A stretch of 17,565 bases of DNA from CAZVIK01 sp964627045. GTDB lineage: Bacteria; Acidobacteriota; Terriglobia; Bryobacterales; Bryobacteraceae. Position 1 is the stretch's first letter. Every line of letters begins with the position of its first letter. This document shows, in pieces, positions 1 through 7,408 of the stretch. Position numbers and translations under genes: made by a program. The stretch is taken from NCBI GenBank assembly GCA_964627045.1, contig CAZVIK010000071.1, positions 1 to 17,565 of the forward strand, written 5' to 3'. A model generated the notes under the pieces. The model ran no database searches, had not been told where the DNA came from, and worked only from the letters and a program-made list of their open reading frames with translations.

Positions 1-368
1 GGATTGCGGGAGTCTGCCGTTTCCTGCGGGCTTCGCAGGGCTTCGAGCGGCTGGCGGACCTGACGGCGGTGGACTGGCATCCGCGCGAGCCGCGCTTCGA
101 AGTCGTCTACCATCTACATTCCATTGCGTCCAACCGGCGGTTGAGGCTGAAGTGCGCTCTCAAGGGCGATGCGGCGCGGATCGAAACGGTCACCGGCGTG
201 TGGCGCAGCGCCGATTGGCACGAGCGCGAGGCGTTCGACCTGCTTGGGATCGCGTTCGAAGGGCACCCGAACCTGAAGCGCATCATGCTCCCGGAGGATT
301 GGGAAGGGCATCCGCTCCGCAAGGACTATCCGGTCTACGGCAACAAGTACGGGTACAAGGACGAATGA
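1..368 (+). CDS. nuoC: NADH-quinone oxidoreductase subunit C, 5' partial
   Basis: This is the C-terminal part (about 121 residues) of the 30-kDa subunit of respiratory complex I. It helps dock the peripheral arm and lies next to the quinone-reducing NuoD/NuoB region. The frame is open to the left edge from base 3, and the residues there (VCRFLR, then LADLTAVDW) already match the inside of NuoC. The GTG at 69 is therefore an internal valine and not the start. The family signature is clear: a WHEREAFDLLGIAF segment, then GHPNLKRIMLPEDW and the ending GHPLRKDYP. The next gene, nuoD, begins a few bases after the stop. The two are separate genes here, unlike the fused nuoCD of E. coli. Identification is very secure; only the missing N-terminus is unknown. 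Confidence 0.96.
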   Translation, partial: IAGVCRFLRASQGFERLADLTAVDWHPREPRFEVVYHLHSIASNRRLRLKCALKGDAARIETVTGVWRSADWHEREAFDLLGIAFEGHPNLKRIMLPEDWEGHPLRKDYPVYGNKYGYKDE

Positions 369-378
369 GGCGATGGGG

Positions 379-1608
379 ATGAACGAACCAGGGACTCCGG
401 CCGGCGCATCGCCCGCGGTTCCTCCCGCCCCGGTCGAACACCACTCCACGCGCACCGTCCTGAACATGGGGCCGCAGCATCCCTCCACGCACGGGGTGCT
501 CCGGCTGATGCTCGAACTGGACGGCGAGACCGTTCTCAAGGCCGAACCCGACGTGGGCTATCTGCACACGGGGATCGAGAAGGAGTGCGAGGAGAAGACC
601 TACCAGCAGGTGATCCCGCTGACCGACCGGGTGGACTACCTCGCGAACCTGTCCAATAACCTGTGCTACGCGCTGGCGGTGGAGCGGCTGCTGGGGCTGG
701 AGATTCCGCCGCGGGCGCAATGGACGCGGGTGATGCTGACCGAGTTGACACGCATCGCCAGCCACCTGGTGTGGCTGGGCACGCACGCCATCGACATCGG
801 CGCCATGACCGTGTTCCTCTACTGCTTCCGCGAGCGCGAGGACCTGATGCGGATCTTCGAGATGTTCTCCGGCCAGCGCATGATGACGAGCTACTTCCGG
901 GTGGGCGGGCTGGCGCTGGAGCCGCCGCGCGGGTGGCACAAGGCCGTGGGAGCGTTTCTGGACCGCTTCCCGTCGGCGTTGCAGGAGTACGAAGACCTGC
1001 TGACGGCGAATCCGATCTGGAAGATCCGCACCGAGGGAGTGGCGTGGGTGCCGCTCGAAGACCTGCTGAATCTGGGAGTGACCGGGCCGATGATTCGCGC
1101 CATGGGCCTGGCCTGGGACATTCGCAAGTCCGAGCCGTACTCGAGCTACGAGAAGTTCGATTTCGAGGTCCCCACGCGGACCGAAGGCGACGTGTACGCG
1201 CGCTACCAGGTGCGGCTGGAGGAGATGCGGCAGAGCGCGCGCATCGCGCGGCAGGCGTTGGAGGGGATGCCCCCGGGCGCGTGGACGGCCGATGCGCCTA
1301 AGGTGGTGCTGCCGGCGCGCGAGAAGATGAAGACCGAGATGGAGGCGCTGATCCATCATTTCAAGATCGTATACGAGGGCTTCCAGGTGCCGGCGGGCGA
1401 GGTCTACCAGGCCATCGAATCGCCGCGCGGCGAACTGGGCTACTACGTGGTGAGCGACGGCTCGGCCAAGCCCTACCGCGTGCACATCCACGGGCCGAGT
1501 TTCGGCAACCTGCAATCGACCGGGGCGATGGTGGAGGGGCGGCTGCTGGCCGACGTGATCGCGGCGCTGGGCAGCATGGATTTCGTGCTGGGGGACGTGG
1601 ACCGGTGA
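379..1608 (+). CDS. nuoD: NADH-quinone oxidoreductase subunit D (49 kDa)
   Basis: This subunit, with NuoB, forms the quinone-reduction site of complex I at the foot of the peripheral arm. The protein is 409 residues from the ATG at 379. The signature GPQHPSTHGVLR lies at residues 31-42 and TYQQVIPLTDRVDYL at about 75-88. His38 and Tyr87, which contact the quinone head group in the Thermus structure, are both present. The C-terminus ends in the typical GDVDR. An ATG at 373 is in frame and would add two residues. I prefer 379 because the GAGG at 367-370 is 8 nt from it but only 2 nt from 373, and because the resulting length and numbering match Thermus Nqo4. The stop overlaps the GTG start of nuoE (GTGA). 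No residue looks unusual. Confidence 0.97.
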   Translation: MNEPGTPAGASPAVPPAPVEHHSTRTVLNMGPQHPSTHGVLRLMLELDGETVLKAEPDVGYLHTGIEKECEEKTYQQVIPLTDRVDYLANLSNNLCYALAVERLLGLEIPPRAQWTRVMLTELTRIASHLVWLGTHAIDIGAMTVFLYCFREREDLMRIFEMFSGQRMMTSYFRVGGLALEPPRGWHKAVGAFLDRFPSALQEYEDLLTANPIWKIRTEGVAWVPLEDLLNLGVTGPMIRAMGLAWDIRKSEPYSSYEKFDFEVPTRTEGDVYARYQVRLEEMRQSARIARQALEGMPPGAWTADAPKVVLPAREKMKTEMEALIHHFKIVYEGFQVPAGEVYQAIESPRGELGYYVVSDGSAKPYRVHIHGPSFGNLQSTGAMVEGRLLADVIAALGSMDFVLGDVDR

Positions 1609-2087
1609 CCTTCTCCCCCGCCCTGGAAGCGCGCTTCGAAAAGCTGATCGCCAGCCGTCCGCCCGGCCACCTCCGCTCGGCGCTGATTCCGATGCTGCTG
1701 TTCGCGCAGGACGAGGTGGGCGCGGTGACCCCCGAGGTGGTGGAGGAGATCTCCGGCCGGCTGGGCTTGAAGGCGCTGGAAGTCGATGAGGTGGTGACCT
1801 ACTATTCGATGCTTCGCAAGAAACCGGCGGGCCGTTATCACATCCAGATCTGCACGAACATCAGTTGCATGCTTTTGGGCGGCGCGGAGTTGTTCGAGCA
1901 CGCCTGCCGCAAGCTGGGAATCAAGAACAAGGAGACCACCGCGGACGGAAAGTTTTCGCTCGAAGAAGTCGAGTGCCTGGGCGCGTGCAGTTGGGCGCCG
2001 GCGCTGGCGGTCAACTACGACTACCATCACGCGGTGACGCCGGAGTCGCTGGACCGGCTGATCGACACGCTGCGGGAGTTGCCCTGA
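1605..2087 (+). CDS. nuoE: NADH-quinone oxidoreductase subunit E (24 kDa, [2Fe-2S])
   Basis: This thioredoxin-like ferredoxin subunit of the NADH-oxidising arm carries the N1a [2Fe-2S] cluster beside the FMN of NuoF. It has 160 residues, normal for the family. The four ligands are visible as C-x4-C at Cys83 and Cys88 (in ICTNISCML) and C-x3-C at Cys124 and Cys128 (in VECLGACSWAP). The helical N-terminal domain ends in the conserved VVTYYSML. The start is a GTG that overlaps the nuoD stop by four bases. A GGGGGA stretch at about 1590-1595 could serve as ribosome binding site, and the overlap suggests coupling to nuoD. The stop is followed two bases later by the nuoF start. Confidence 0.96.
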   Translation: MTFSPALEARFEKLIASRPPGHLRSALIPMLLFAQDEVGAVTPEVVEEISGRLGLKALEVDEVVTYYSMLRKKPAGRYHIQICTNISCMLLGGAELFEHACRKLGIKNKETTADGKFSLEEVECLGACSWAPALAVNYDYHHAVTPESLDRLIDTLRELP

Positions 2088-2089
2088 CG

Positions 2090-3403
2090 ATGCCGCATAA
2101 TCCGCCGAGCCCGCTGGAAGTGAAGGTGCTGACCCGGAGATTCGGGCTCCCCGATTCGGCGTCGCTGGCGTCCTACGTGGCCCACGACGGCTATGCGGCC
2201 TTGCGCAAGGCGCTCGGGATGCAGCCGGGCCAGATCATCGACGAGGTGAAGCTGTCGGGGCTGCGCGGGCGCGGTGGCGCGGGCTTCCCCACCGGCATGA
2301 AGTGGAGCTTCGTGCCGGCCTCCTCGCCGAAGCCGAAGTACGTAGTGGCCAACGCCGACGAGGGCGAACCGGGGACCTGCAAAGACCGCCTATTGATGGA
2401 GTTCGACCCGCATCAATTGATCGAAGGCATGGCCATCGCGGGGCTGGCCGTGGGAGCGCACGCCGGCTATATCTACGTGCGGGGCGAGTTCCGCTACGTC
2501 ATCGAGATTCTGGACAAGGCCATCGGCGAGGCGCGCGCCGCCGGCTACCTGGGCCAGAACATCCTCGGCAGCGGTTACGAGTTCGAACTGTACACGCACA
2601 CGGGCGCGGGCGCCTACGAGTGCGGGGAAGAATCCGCGCTGCTGGAGTCGCTGGAGGGCAAACGCGGGGTGCCGCGCATCCGGCCGCCGTTCCCGGCGGT
2701 GTCGGGCGCGTTCCAGTGCCCCACGGTTCTAAACAACGTGGAGACGTTCTCGGCGGTGCCGGCGATTCTGCGCGACGGCGGGGCGGCGTTCGCGGCGCTG
2801 GGCACCCCGCGCAACGGCGGCACGCGGCTGTTCTGCCTATCCGGGCACATCAACCGGCCGGGGGTGTACGAACTGCCGATGGGGTTCAACCTGCTTCGGA
2901 TGATCAACGAAGTGGGCGGCGGGGTGCGCGGGGGAAAAAAGCTGAAGGCGGTGATTCCGGGCGGCTCGTCGTGTCCGGTCCTGCGGGCCGAGGAGTGCGA
3001 TCTGGCGATGGACTTCGACACGCTGGCGGCGGCCAAGAGCATGCTGGGCTCGGGCGGCGTCATCGTGATGGACGAAGATACCTGCATGGTGAAGGCCGCC
3101 ATGCGGATCATGAAGTTCTACGCCCACGAAAGCTGCGGCTGGTGCGTGCCGTGCCGCGAAGGGACCACGTGGCTGCGCAAACTGCTGGTGCGGTTCCACG
3201 CCGGCGAGGGCAGCCGCAGCGACATCGACCTGATCGGCGACGTAGCGCGGAACACGCTGGGCCGGACCTTCTGCCCGCTGGGCGACGCGGCGGCGATGCC
3301 CACAATGGCGTTCGTCCAGAAGTTTCGCGACGAGTTCGAGGCGCACCTGGATGGGCGGCCCTGCCCGCACGAAAAGGCGGGCGAAGGAGCGCGCGTCGCA
3401 TGA
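2090..3403 (+). CDS. nuoF: NADH-quinone oxidoreductase subunit F (51 kDa, FMN and [4Fe-4S])
   Basis: This is the catalytic flavoprotein that oxidises NADH. It is 437 residues long from the ATG at 2090, two bases after the nuoE stop. The frame stays open further upstream, but that stretch is nuoE read in another frame. The FMN/NADH motif GRGGAGFPTG is at residues 60-69, ANADEGEPGTCKDR at 88-100 and GAGAYECGEESAL at 172-184. The N3 [4Fe-4S] ligands are Cys349, Cys352 and Cys355 in SCGWCVPCREG, with Cys395 in TFCPLGDAA. All expected catalytic and ligand residues are present. The ribosome binding site is weak, so translation is probably coupled to nuoE. The stop overlaps the nuoG start by four bases (ATGA). 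Confidence 0.97.
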   Translation: MPHNPPSPLEVKVLTRRFGLPDSASLASYVAHDGYAALRKALGMQPGQIIDEVKLSGLRGRGGAGFPTGMKWSFVPASSPKPKYVVANADEGEPGTCKDRLLMEFDPHQLIEGMAIAGLAVGAHAGYIYVRGEFRYVIEILDKAIGEARAAGYLGQNILGSGYEFELYTHTGAGAYECGEESALLESLEGKRGVPRIRPPFPAVSGAFQCPTVLNNVETFSAVPAILRDGGAAFAALGTPRNGGTRLFCLSGHINRPGVYELPMGFNLLRMINEVGGGVRGGKKLKAVIPGGSSCPVLRAEECDLAMDFDTLAAAKSMLGSGGVIVMDEDTCMVKAAMRIMKFYAHESCGWCVPCREGTTWLRKLLVRFHAGEGSRSDIDLIGDVARNTLGRTFCPLGDAAAMPTMAFVQKFRDEFEAHLDGRPCPHEKAGEGARVA

Positions 3404-5412
3404 GCGATCGGGTGCGGCTCCAGATCGACGGCAAGACCGTGGAGGTCCCGGCCGGAACGCTGCTCATTAATGCGGCGAAGACGGTGGGCATCGAGATTCC
3501 CGCGTTCTGCTACTACGACGGGCTGACGCTCCAGGCCGCCTGCCGCATGTGCCTGGTGGAGGTGGAGAAATCGCCGAAGCTGGTGACGGCGTGCACGGCG
3601 GTGGTGGCCGAGGGCATGGTGGTGCGCACCGAATCGCCGCAGGTGGTGCAGGCGCGCAAGTCGATGCTGGAGTTTTTGCTGACGAACCACCCGCTGGACT
3701 GCCCGGTATGCGACAAGGGCGGCGAGTGCGAGTTGCAGGACCTCACGTTCCGCTACGGGCTGGGCGAAAGCCGCTTCCTGGAGAACAAGCAGCACGTCCC
3801 GGAGGAGAAGTGGTCGCCGGTGGTGTACTACGACGCGCCGCGCTGCATCCTGTGCTACCGCTGCGTGCGGATCTGCAAAGAGGGCATGGGCGTGGGGGCG
3901 CTCGGGCTGGTGAACCGGGGCGTCACCAACGCGATCGCCCCGAACCGGGGCGACCATCTCTATTGCGACGAATGCGGTATGTGCATCGACATCTGCCCGG
4001 TGGGCGCGCTCACCAGCGACGCGTACCGCTACAAGACGCGGCCCTGGGAGATGAAGCACGTGGCGACCGCCTGCGCCCACTGCGCCGACGGGTGCCGGAC
4101 CACGCTGGGCGTGTACGACAACCGCATCCGGCGCGGCAACAATCGCGACTCCTCCGGCCCCAACGGCGAGTTCCTCTGCGTCAAGGGCCGGTTTGCGTTC
4201 GATTTCGTCGAGCATCCGGAACGGCTGCAAACTCCGCTGGTGAAGGTGAACGGGAAGTTTGAAGAGGTCTCCTGGTCGCGGGCGGTCGCGGCGGTGGCCG
4301 AGAGGTTCCGGGCGGTCAAGGCGCGAGGCGGGAAGTTCGGCGTCATCGGCTCAACGCGAACCACGAACGAGGAGAACCTGTATCTCCAGCAGTTCGCCAG
4401 GCAGGCGCTCGGGACCAACAACATCGATCATCGCCGTACCGGCGACGTGGTATCGCTGCGGCAGGCGCTGCGGGGCCGGCCGGAAGCGCTGGCGTCGATG
4501 GCGGACGTTTACGGGAGCAAGGCCGCGCTGGTGATCGCGAGCGACCTGGCGCAGCAGCACCCGCTGCTGGCGTATCAACTGCGGGCGAACTGGCGGCACC
4601 ACCAGAGCCGCGTGTACGTGGTGACGCGCGGGCCGGTGCGCGAGGACAGCTACTCGGCCGCCAGCGTGCGGGCCGAAGCGGGACGGGAACTCGCCGCCGC
4701 CAAGGGCCTGCGGGAAGCGCTGAAGGCGGAACCGGAACTCTTAGTTCTGTTCGGCGCGACGGTGCGCGGCGCAGCGGTGCGAGAACTGGTGGAGTTCGGC
4801 GATTCGCTCGGCATCCCGGTGAAATATGTCTGCCTGGTGGACGACGCCAATTCGCGCGGGGCGCTGGACATGGGGCTCGCGCCGGACCTGTGGCCGGGCT
4901 ACCACGCGGCGCAGGAACCGGGCTTGAGCCTTCCGGAAATGCTGGAGGCGGCGGACCTGGACGCGCTTTGGGTGGTGGGGGCGAACCCGCTGGAGGGCCG
5001 GGAAGCGGCGTCGCCGGGAGCGTTCCTGGTGGTGCAGGACCTCTTCCTGACCGGGACGGCGGCGCGCGCGGATGTGGTTCTGCCGGCGGCTTCGGCCTAC
5101 GAAAAGAGCGGCACGGTCACCAACGTGTGCGGCGAGGTTCAAGCGTTGAAGCGCGCGGTCACGACCATGGGCGCGAAGCCCGACCTGGAGATCTTCCGGC
5201 TGATCGCGCGTGCGATGGGCGCCGCCCTCGCCGAGCCGGACCCGGCCACGGTGTACGCCGCGATGGGTTGGGCCGAAGGGGCCGAGGCGCGTCCCGAGTT
5301 GATCGCCGGCGCCGGGGAGACGCTGTTCACCTCGGGGACGCTGGGGCGGTATTCTAAGGCGCTCGCCGGTCTGGAAGAAGCGCCGGGCGGACTGTACCAA
5401 TGGAATTCATAA
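3400..5412 (+). CDS. nuoG: NADH-quinone oxidoreductase subunit G (75 kDa, Fe-S relay)
   Basis: This is the large Fe-S subunit of the NADH arm, 670 residues, shorter than the E. coli and Thermus homologues. The [2Fe-2S] ligands are Cys37, Cys48, Cys51 and Cys65. The His-ligated N5 cluster is His97, Cys101, Cys104 and Cys110 (HPLDCPVCDKGGEC). Next come two full ferredoxin motifs, Cys149/152/155/159 and Cys189/192/195/199, where E. coli and Thermus keep only the ligands of one cluster (N4). An N7-type set follows: Cys225, Cys228, Cys232 and Cys260. The rest (about 270-670) is a reduced molybdopterin-oxidoreductase-like domain with LPAASAYEKSGTVTNVCGE near the end. The ATG overlaps the nuoF stop, with AAGGAG at 3384-3389. 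The end overlaps nuoH by 13 bp. The function is certain; the extra cluster is a prediction from cysteine spacing. Confidence 0.96.
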   Translation: MSDRVRLQIDGKTVEVPAGTLLINAAKTVGIEIPAFCYYDGLTLQAACRMCLVEVEKSPKLVTACTAVVAEGMVVRTESPQVVQARKSMLEFLLTNHPLDCPVCDKGGECELQDLTFRYGLGESRFLENKQHVPEEKWSPVVYYDAPRCILCYRCVRICKEGMGVGALGLVNRGVTNAIAPNRGDHLYCDECGMCIDICPVGALTSDAYRYKTRPWEMKHVATACAHCADGCRTTLGVYDNRIRRGNNRDSSGPNGEFLCVKGRFAFDFVEHPERLQTPLVKVNGKFEEVSWSRAVAAVAERFRAVKARGGKFGVIGSTRTTNEENLYLQQFARQALGTNNIDHRRTGDVVSLRQALRGRPEALASMADVYGSKAALVIASDLAQQHPLLAYQLRANWRHHQSRVYVVTRGPVREDSYSAASVRAEAGRELAAAKGLREALKAEPELLVLFGATVRGAAVRELVEFGDSLGIPVKYVCLVDDANSRGALDMGLAPDLWPGYHAAQEPGLSLPEMLEAADLDALWVVGANPLEGREAASPGAFLVVQDLFLTGTAARADVVLPAASAYEKSGTVTNVCGEVQALKRAVTTMGAKPDLEIFRLIARAMGAALAEPDPATVYAAMGWAEGAEARPELIAGAGETLFTSGTLGRYSKALAGLEEAPGGLYQWNS

Positions 5413-6593
5413 TCGTCAGCCTGCTGAAGGCCGCCATCTGGGCCGCCATCATCCTGCTGGCGTTGCTCTACCTGCAATGGGTGGAGCGCAAGGTCATCGC
5501 CCACGTGCAGTTGCGGCCCGGGCCGTTCCGCGTGGGGCCGCACGGGCTGTTGCAGCCGATTGCCGACGTGGTGAAGCTCCTTACCAAAGAAGACCTCACG
5601 CCGCCGCAGGCCAACAAGTTTCTCTATCTGCTGGCTCCATTCCTGGCGGTGGGACTGTCGCTGCTGCCGGTGGCGGTGTTCCCCTTTGGCCCGGAGGTCG
5701 AGGTATTCGGAATCCGGACGCGGCTGCAACTGGCGGATTTGAACATCGGGATTCTGTTCCTGCTGGCGGTCTCCTCGCTGGGGGTATACGGGATCGCGCT
5801 GGCCGGCTGGTCGTCCAACAGCAAGTACTCGCTGCTTGGCGGGCTGCGCGCCTCGGCGCAGATGGTGAGCTACGAACTGCCGCTGGCGCTGGCCATCGCC
5901 GCGCCGCTGCTGCTTTCCAACACGCTGAGCCTGCACGGGCTGGTCGAAAGCCAGGGCGGCTTCGCGTGGGGCTGGCTTCCGCAGTGGAACCTGTTGCGCT
6001 GGCCCGCGCCGCAGATCGTGGGCGGGCTGATCTTCCTGATTGCGGCGTTCGCCGAAACCAACCGCGTGCCGTTCGACCTGCCGGAGGCGGAGAACGAACT
6101 GGTGGGCGGCTTCCACACCGAGTACAGCAGCCTGAAGTTCGCATCCTTCTTCATGGCGGAATACGCCAACATGATTTCGAGTTGCGCCTTCGCGACGCTG
6201 CTGTTTCTCGGCGGCTGGCACCCACTGTGGCCCGCCGCGAAGGGTTCGGACTTCTTCCCCGTCGCCTTATTCATGGCGGCGGGCGCGGCGGCCCTGTTTC
6301 ACGGATTGCAGCCGGCGCGCGCCCGGGACCGCCGCACGCTTCCGGCCGTGGCGGCGGCCTTCTGGGCGATCGCGGCGGTGTTCCTGATCCCGGCGGTGAA
6401 ACCCATTCTCGTGCCGATGTTCTGGTTCGGGCTGAAGACCGGGGTACTGCTGTTCGTCTTCATGTGGGTGCGGGCGACGATGCCGCGCTTCCGCTACGAC
6501 CAGTTGATGGGCTTCACCTGGAAGTTTCTATTTCCGGCCGCGATGGTGAATCTGCTGGCGACCGGTTTGCTGGTGGCCCTATACGGCGGGTAA
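5400..6593 (+). CDS. nuoH: NADH-quinone oxidoreductase subunit H, with an insertion
   Basis: This membrane subunit joins the peripheral arm to the membrane arm and forms much of the quinone tunnel. It is 397 residues long; typical bacterial NuoH has about 325-345. The signatures are LQWVERKVIAHVQLRPGP (25-42), GLLQPIADVVKLLTKED (49-65), AETNRVPFDLPEAENELVGG (218-237) with the following FHTEYSSLKFASFFMAEY, and WVRATMPRFRYDQLMGFTWK (356-375). Between FLGGWHPLW and PILVPMFWFGLK there is an extra block of about 57 residues (278-334). It contains two hydrophobic stretches and a basic ARARDRR segment, probably an added helical hairpin. The start lies inside the end of nuoG and has only a weak ribosome binding site, so coupling is likely. 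The next gene is nuoJ, with no nuoI between. Confidence 0.96.
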   Translation: MEFIIVSLLKAAIWAAIILLALLYLQWVERKVIAHVQLRPGPFRVGPHGLLQPIADVVKLLTKEDLTPPQANKFLYLLAPFLAVGLSLLPVAVFPFGPEVEVFGIRTRLQLADLNIGILFLLAVSSLGVYGIALAGWSSNSKYSLLGGLRASAQMVSYELPLALAIAAPLLLSNTLSLHGLVESQGGFAWGWLPQWNLLRWPAPQIVGGLIFLIAAFAETNRVPFDLPEAENELVGGFHTEYSSLKFASFFMAEYANMISSCAFATLLFLGGWHPLWPAAKGSDFFPVALFMAAGAAALFHGLQPARARDRRTLPAVAAAFWAIAAVFLIPAVKPILVPMFWFGLKTGVLLFVFMWVRATMPRFRYDQLMGFTWKFLFPAAMVNLLATGLLVALYGG

Positions 6594-6597
6594 GACC

Positions 6598-7098
6598 ATG
6601 GACCTCGTACTCTTTTTAACCTTCGCCATCGTCGCCGTCGCGTGCGCCGTGAACCTGGTGCTCCAGACGCACCCGATCAATGCGGCCATCTCCCTGATTG
6701 GGGTGATGGCGTCCCTCGCGGTACTGTACCTGATGCTGGGGGCGGAGTTCATCGCCGCTGTGCAGATCATCGTTTACGCCGGCGCCATCATGGTGCTGTT
6801 CGTATTCGTCATCATGCTGCTCAACGCCGAGGCGGAACACAGGACCGGCCGCTCGCTGGTGGCGCGCTACGTGGGCATCCCGAGCCTGATTCTGTTCCTC
6901 GGCCTGCTGGCGTTCCTGGTCCACGCGCTGGTGCCGGGCGGCGACCGCGTCACCTTCGGCGGGTACACGGGCGGCCATCCCGGGAACATCGGGCGATTGC
7001 TGTTCACCCGGTACCTGCTGCCGTTCGAGGTGACCTCGATTCTGATCCTGGTGGCCATCATCGGGGCGATCTGGCTGGCGCGAAAGGAGGCCGAATGA
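6598..7098 (+). CDS. nuoJ: NADH-quinone oxidoreductase subunit J
   Basis: This small polytopic membrane subunit sits at the junction between the quinone region and the proton-pumping modules. It has 166 residues with about five membrane segments (roughly 2-20, 26-47, 51-76, 88-110 and 140-160). The conserved third helix, AEFIAAVQIIVYAGAIMVLF, contains the segment where a pi-bulge forms in solved complex I structures. The start is four bases after the nuoH stop. In E. coli-type operons nuoI occupies this junction, and here it does not. The 3' end overlaps the nuoK start (ATGA), and the last codons contain the nuoK Shine-Dalgarno sequence. Confidence 0.95.
   Translation: MDLVLFLTFAIVAVACAVNLVLQTHPINAAISLIGVMASLAVLYLMLGAEFIAAVQIIVYAGAIMVLFVFVIMLLNAEAEHRTGRSLVARYVGIPSLILFLGLLAFLVHALVPGGDRVTFGGYTGGHPGNIGRLLFTRYLLPFEVTSILILVAIIGAIWLARKEAE
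7083..7090 (+). promoter_or_regulatory. Shine-Dalgarno sequence of nuoK
   Basis: AAAGGAGG lies inside the last codons of nuoJ, four bases before the ATG at 7095. It fixes the nuoK start, because the frame is open for a further 450 bases upstream. Confidence 0.8.
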
Positions 7099-7406
7099 CG
7101 GGCGGCGTCCCGCTGTCGTGGTTCCTGATTCTGAGCGCGGTCTTGTTCGCGCTGGGAGCCGCGGGCTTCCTCATCCGGCGAAACGTCATCACGGTGTTCA
7201 TGTCGGTTGAGCTGATGCTGAACGCCGTGAACCTGTCCTTTGTGGCGTTCGCCTACCGGTGGCGGCAGGTGGACGGCCACCTGTTCGCTTTTTTTGTGAT
7301 GGTGGTGGCGGCGGCCGAAGCGGCGGTGGGCCTGGCCATCATCCTGGCGATCTTCCGGAACCGCGGCACGTTGCAGGTGGATGACGTGAGCTCGATGAAG
7401 AACTGA
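7095..7406 (+). CDS. nuoK: NADH-quinone oxidoreductase subunit K
   Basis: This MrpC-like membrane subunit has 103 residues and three transmembrane helices (about 7-26, 32-53 and 63-87). It forms part of the proton path between NuoH/J and the antiporter-like subunits. The two membrane glutamates important for coupling in E. coli (Glu36 and Glu72) correspond to Glu39 in MSVELMLNAVNL and Glu75 in AAAEAAVGLAI. The start is set by a strong AAAGGAGG and by a four-base overlap with nuoJ. Length and motifs are fully canonical. nuoL starts two bases after the stop. Confidence 0.96.
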   Translation: MTGGVPLSWFLILSAVLFALGAAGFLIRRNVITVFMSVELMLNAVNLSFVAFAYRWRQVDGHLFAFFVMVVAAAEAAVGLAIILAIFRNRGTLQVDDVSSMKN

Positions 7407-7408
7407 CC

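Noticed and set aside
69..71. GTG as a start codon for nuoC
   Set aside because: The residues before it already match NuoC and the frame is open to the window edge, so this is an internal valine.
283..1515. A 410-codon open frame on the minus strand opposite nuoC/nuoD
   Set aside because: It is a shadow of the well-supported nuoD, with no recognisable domain and a composition typical of antisense frames.
2302..3399. Upstream extension of the nuoG frame
   Set aside because: This part of the open frame is nuoF read out of frame. NuoG family similarity begins exactly at the ATG at 3400, which has a ribosome binding site and overlaps the nuoF stop.
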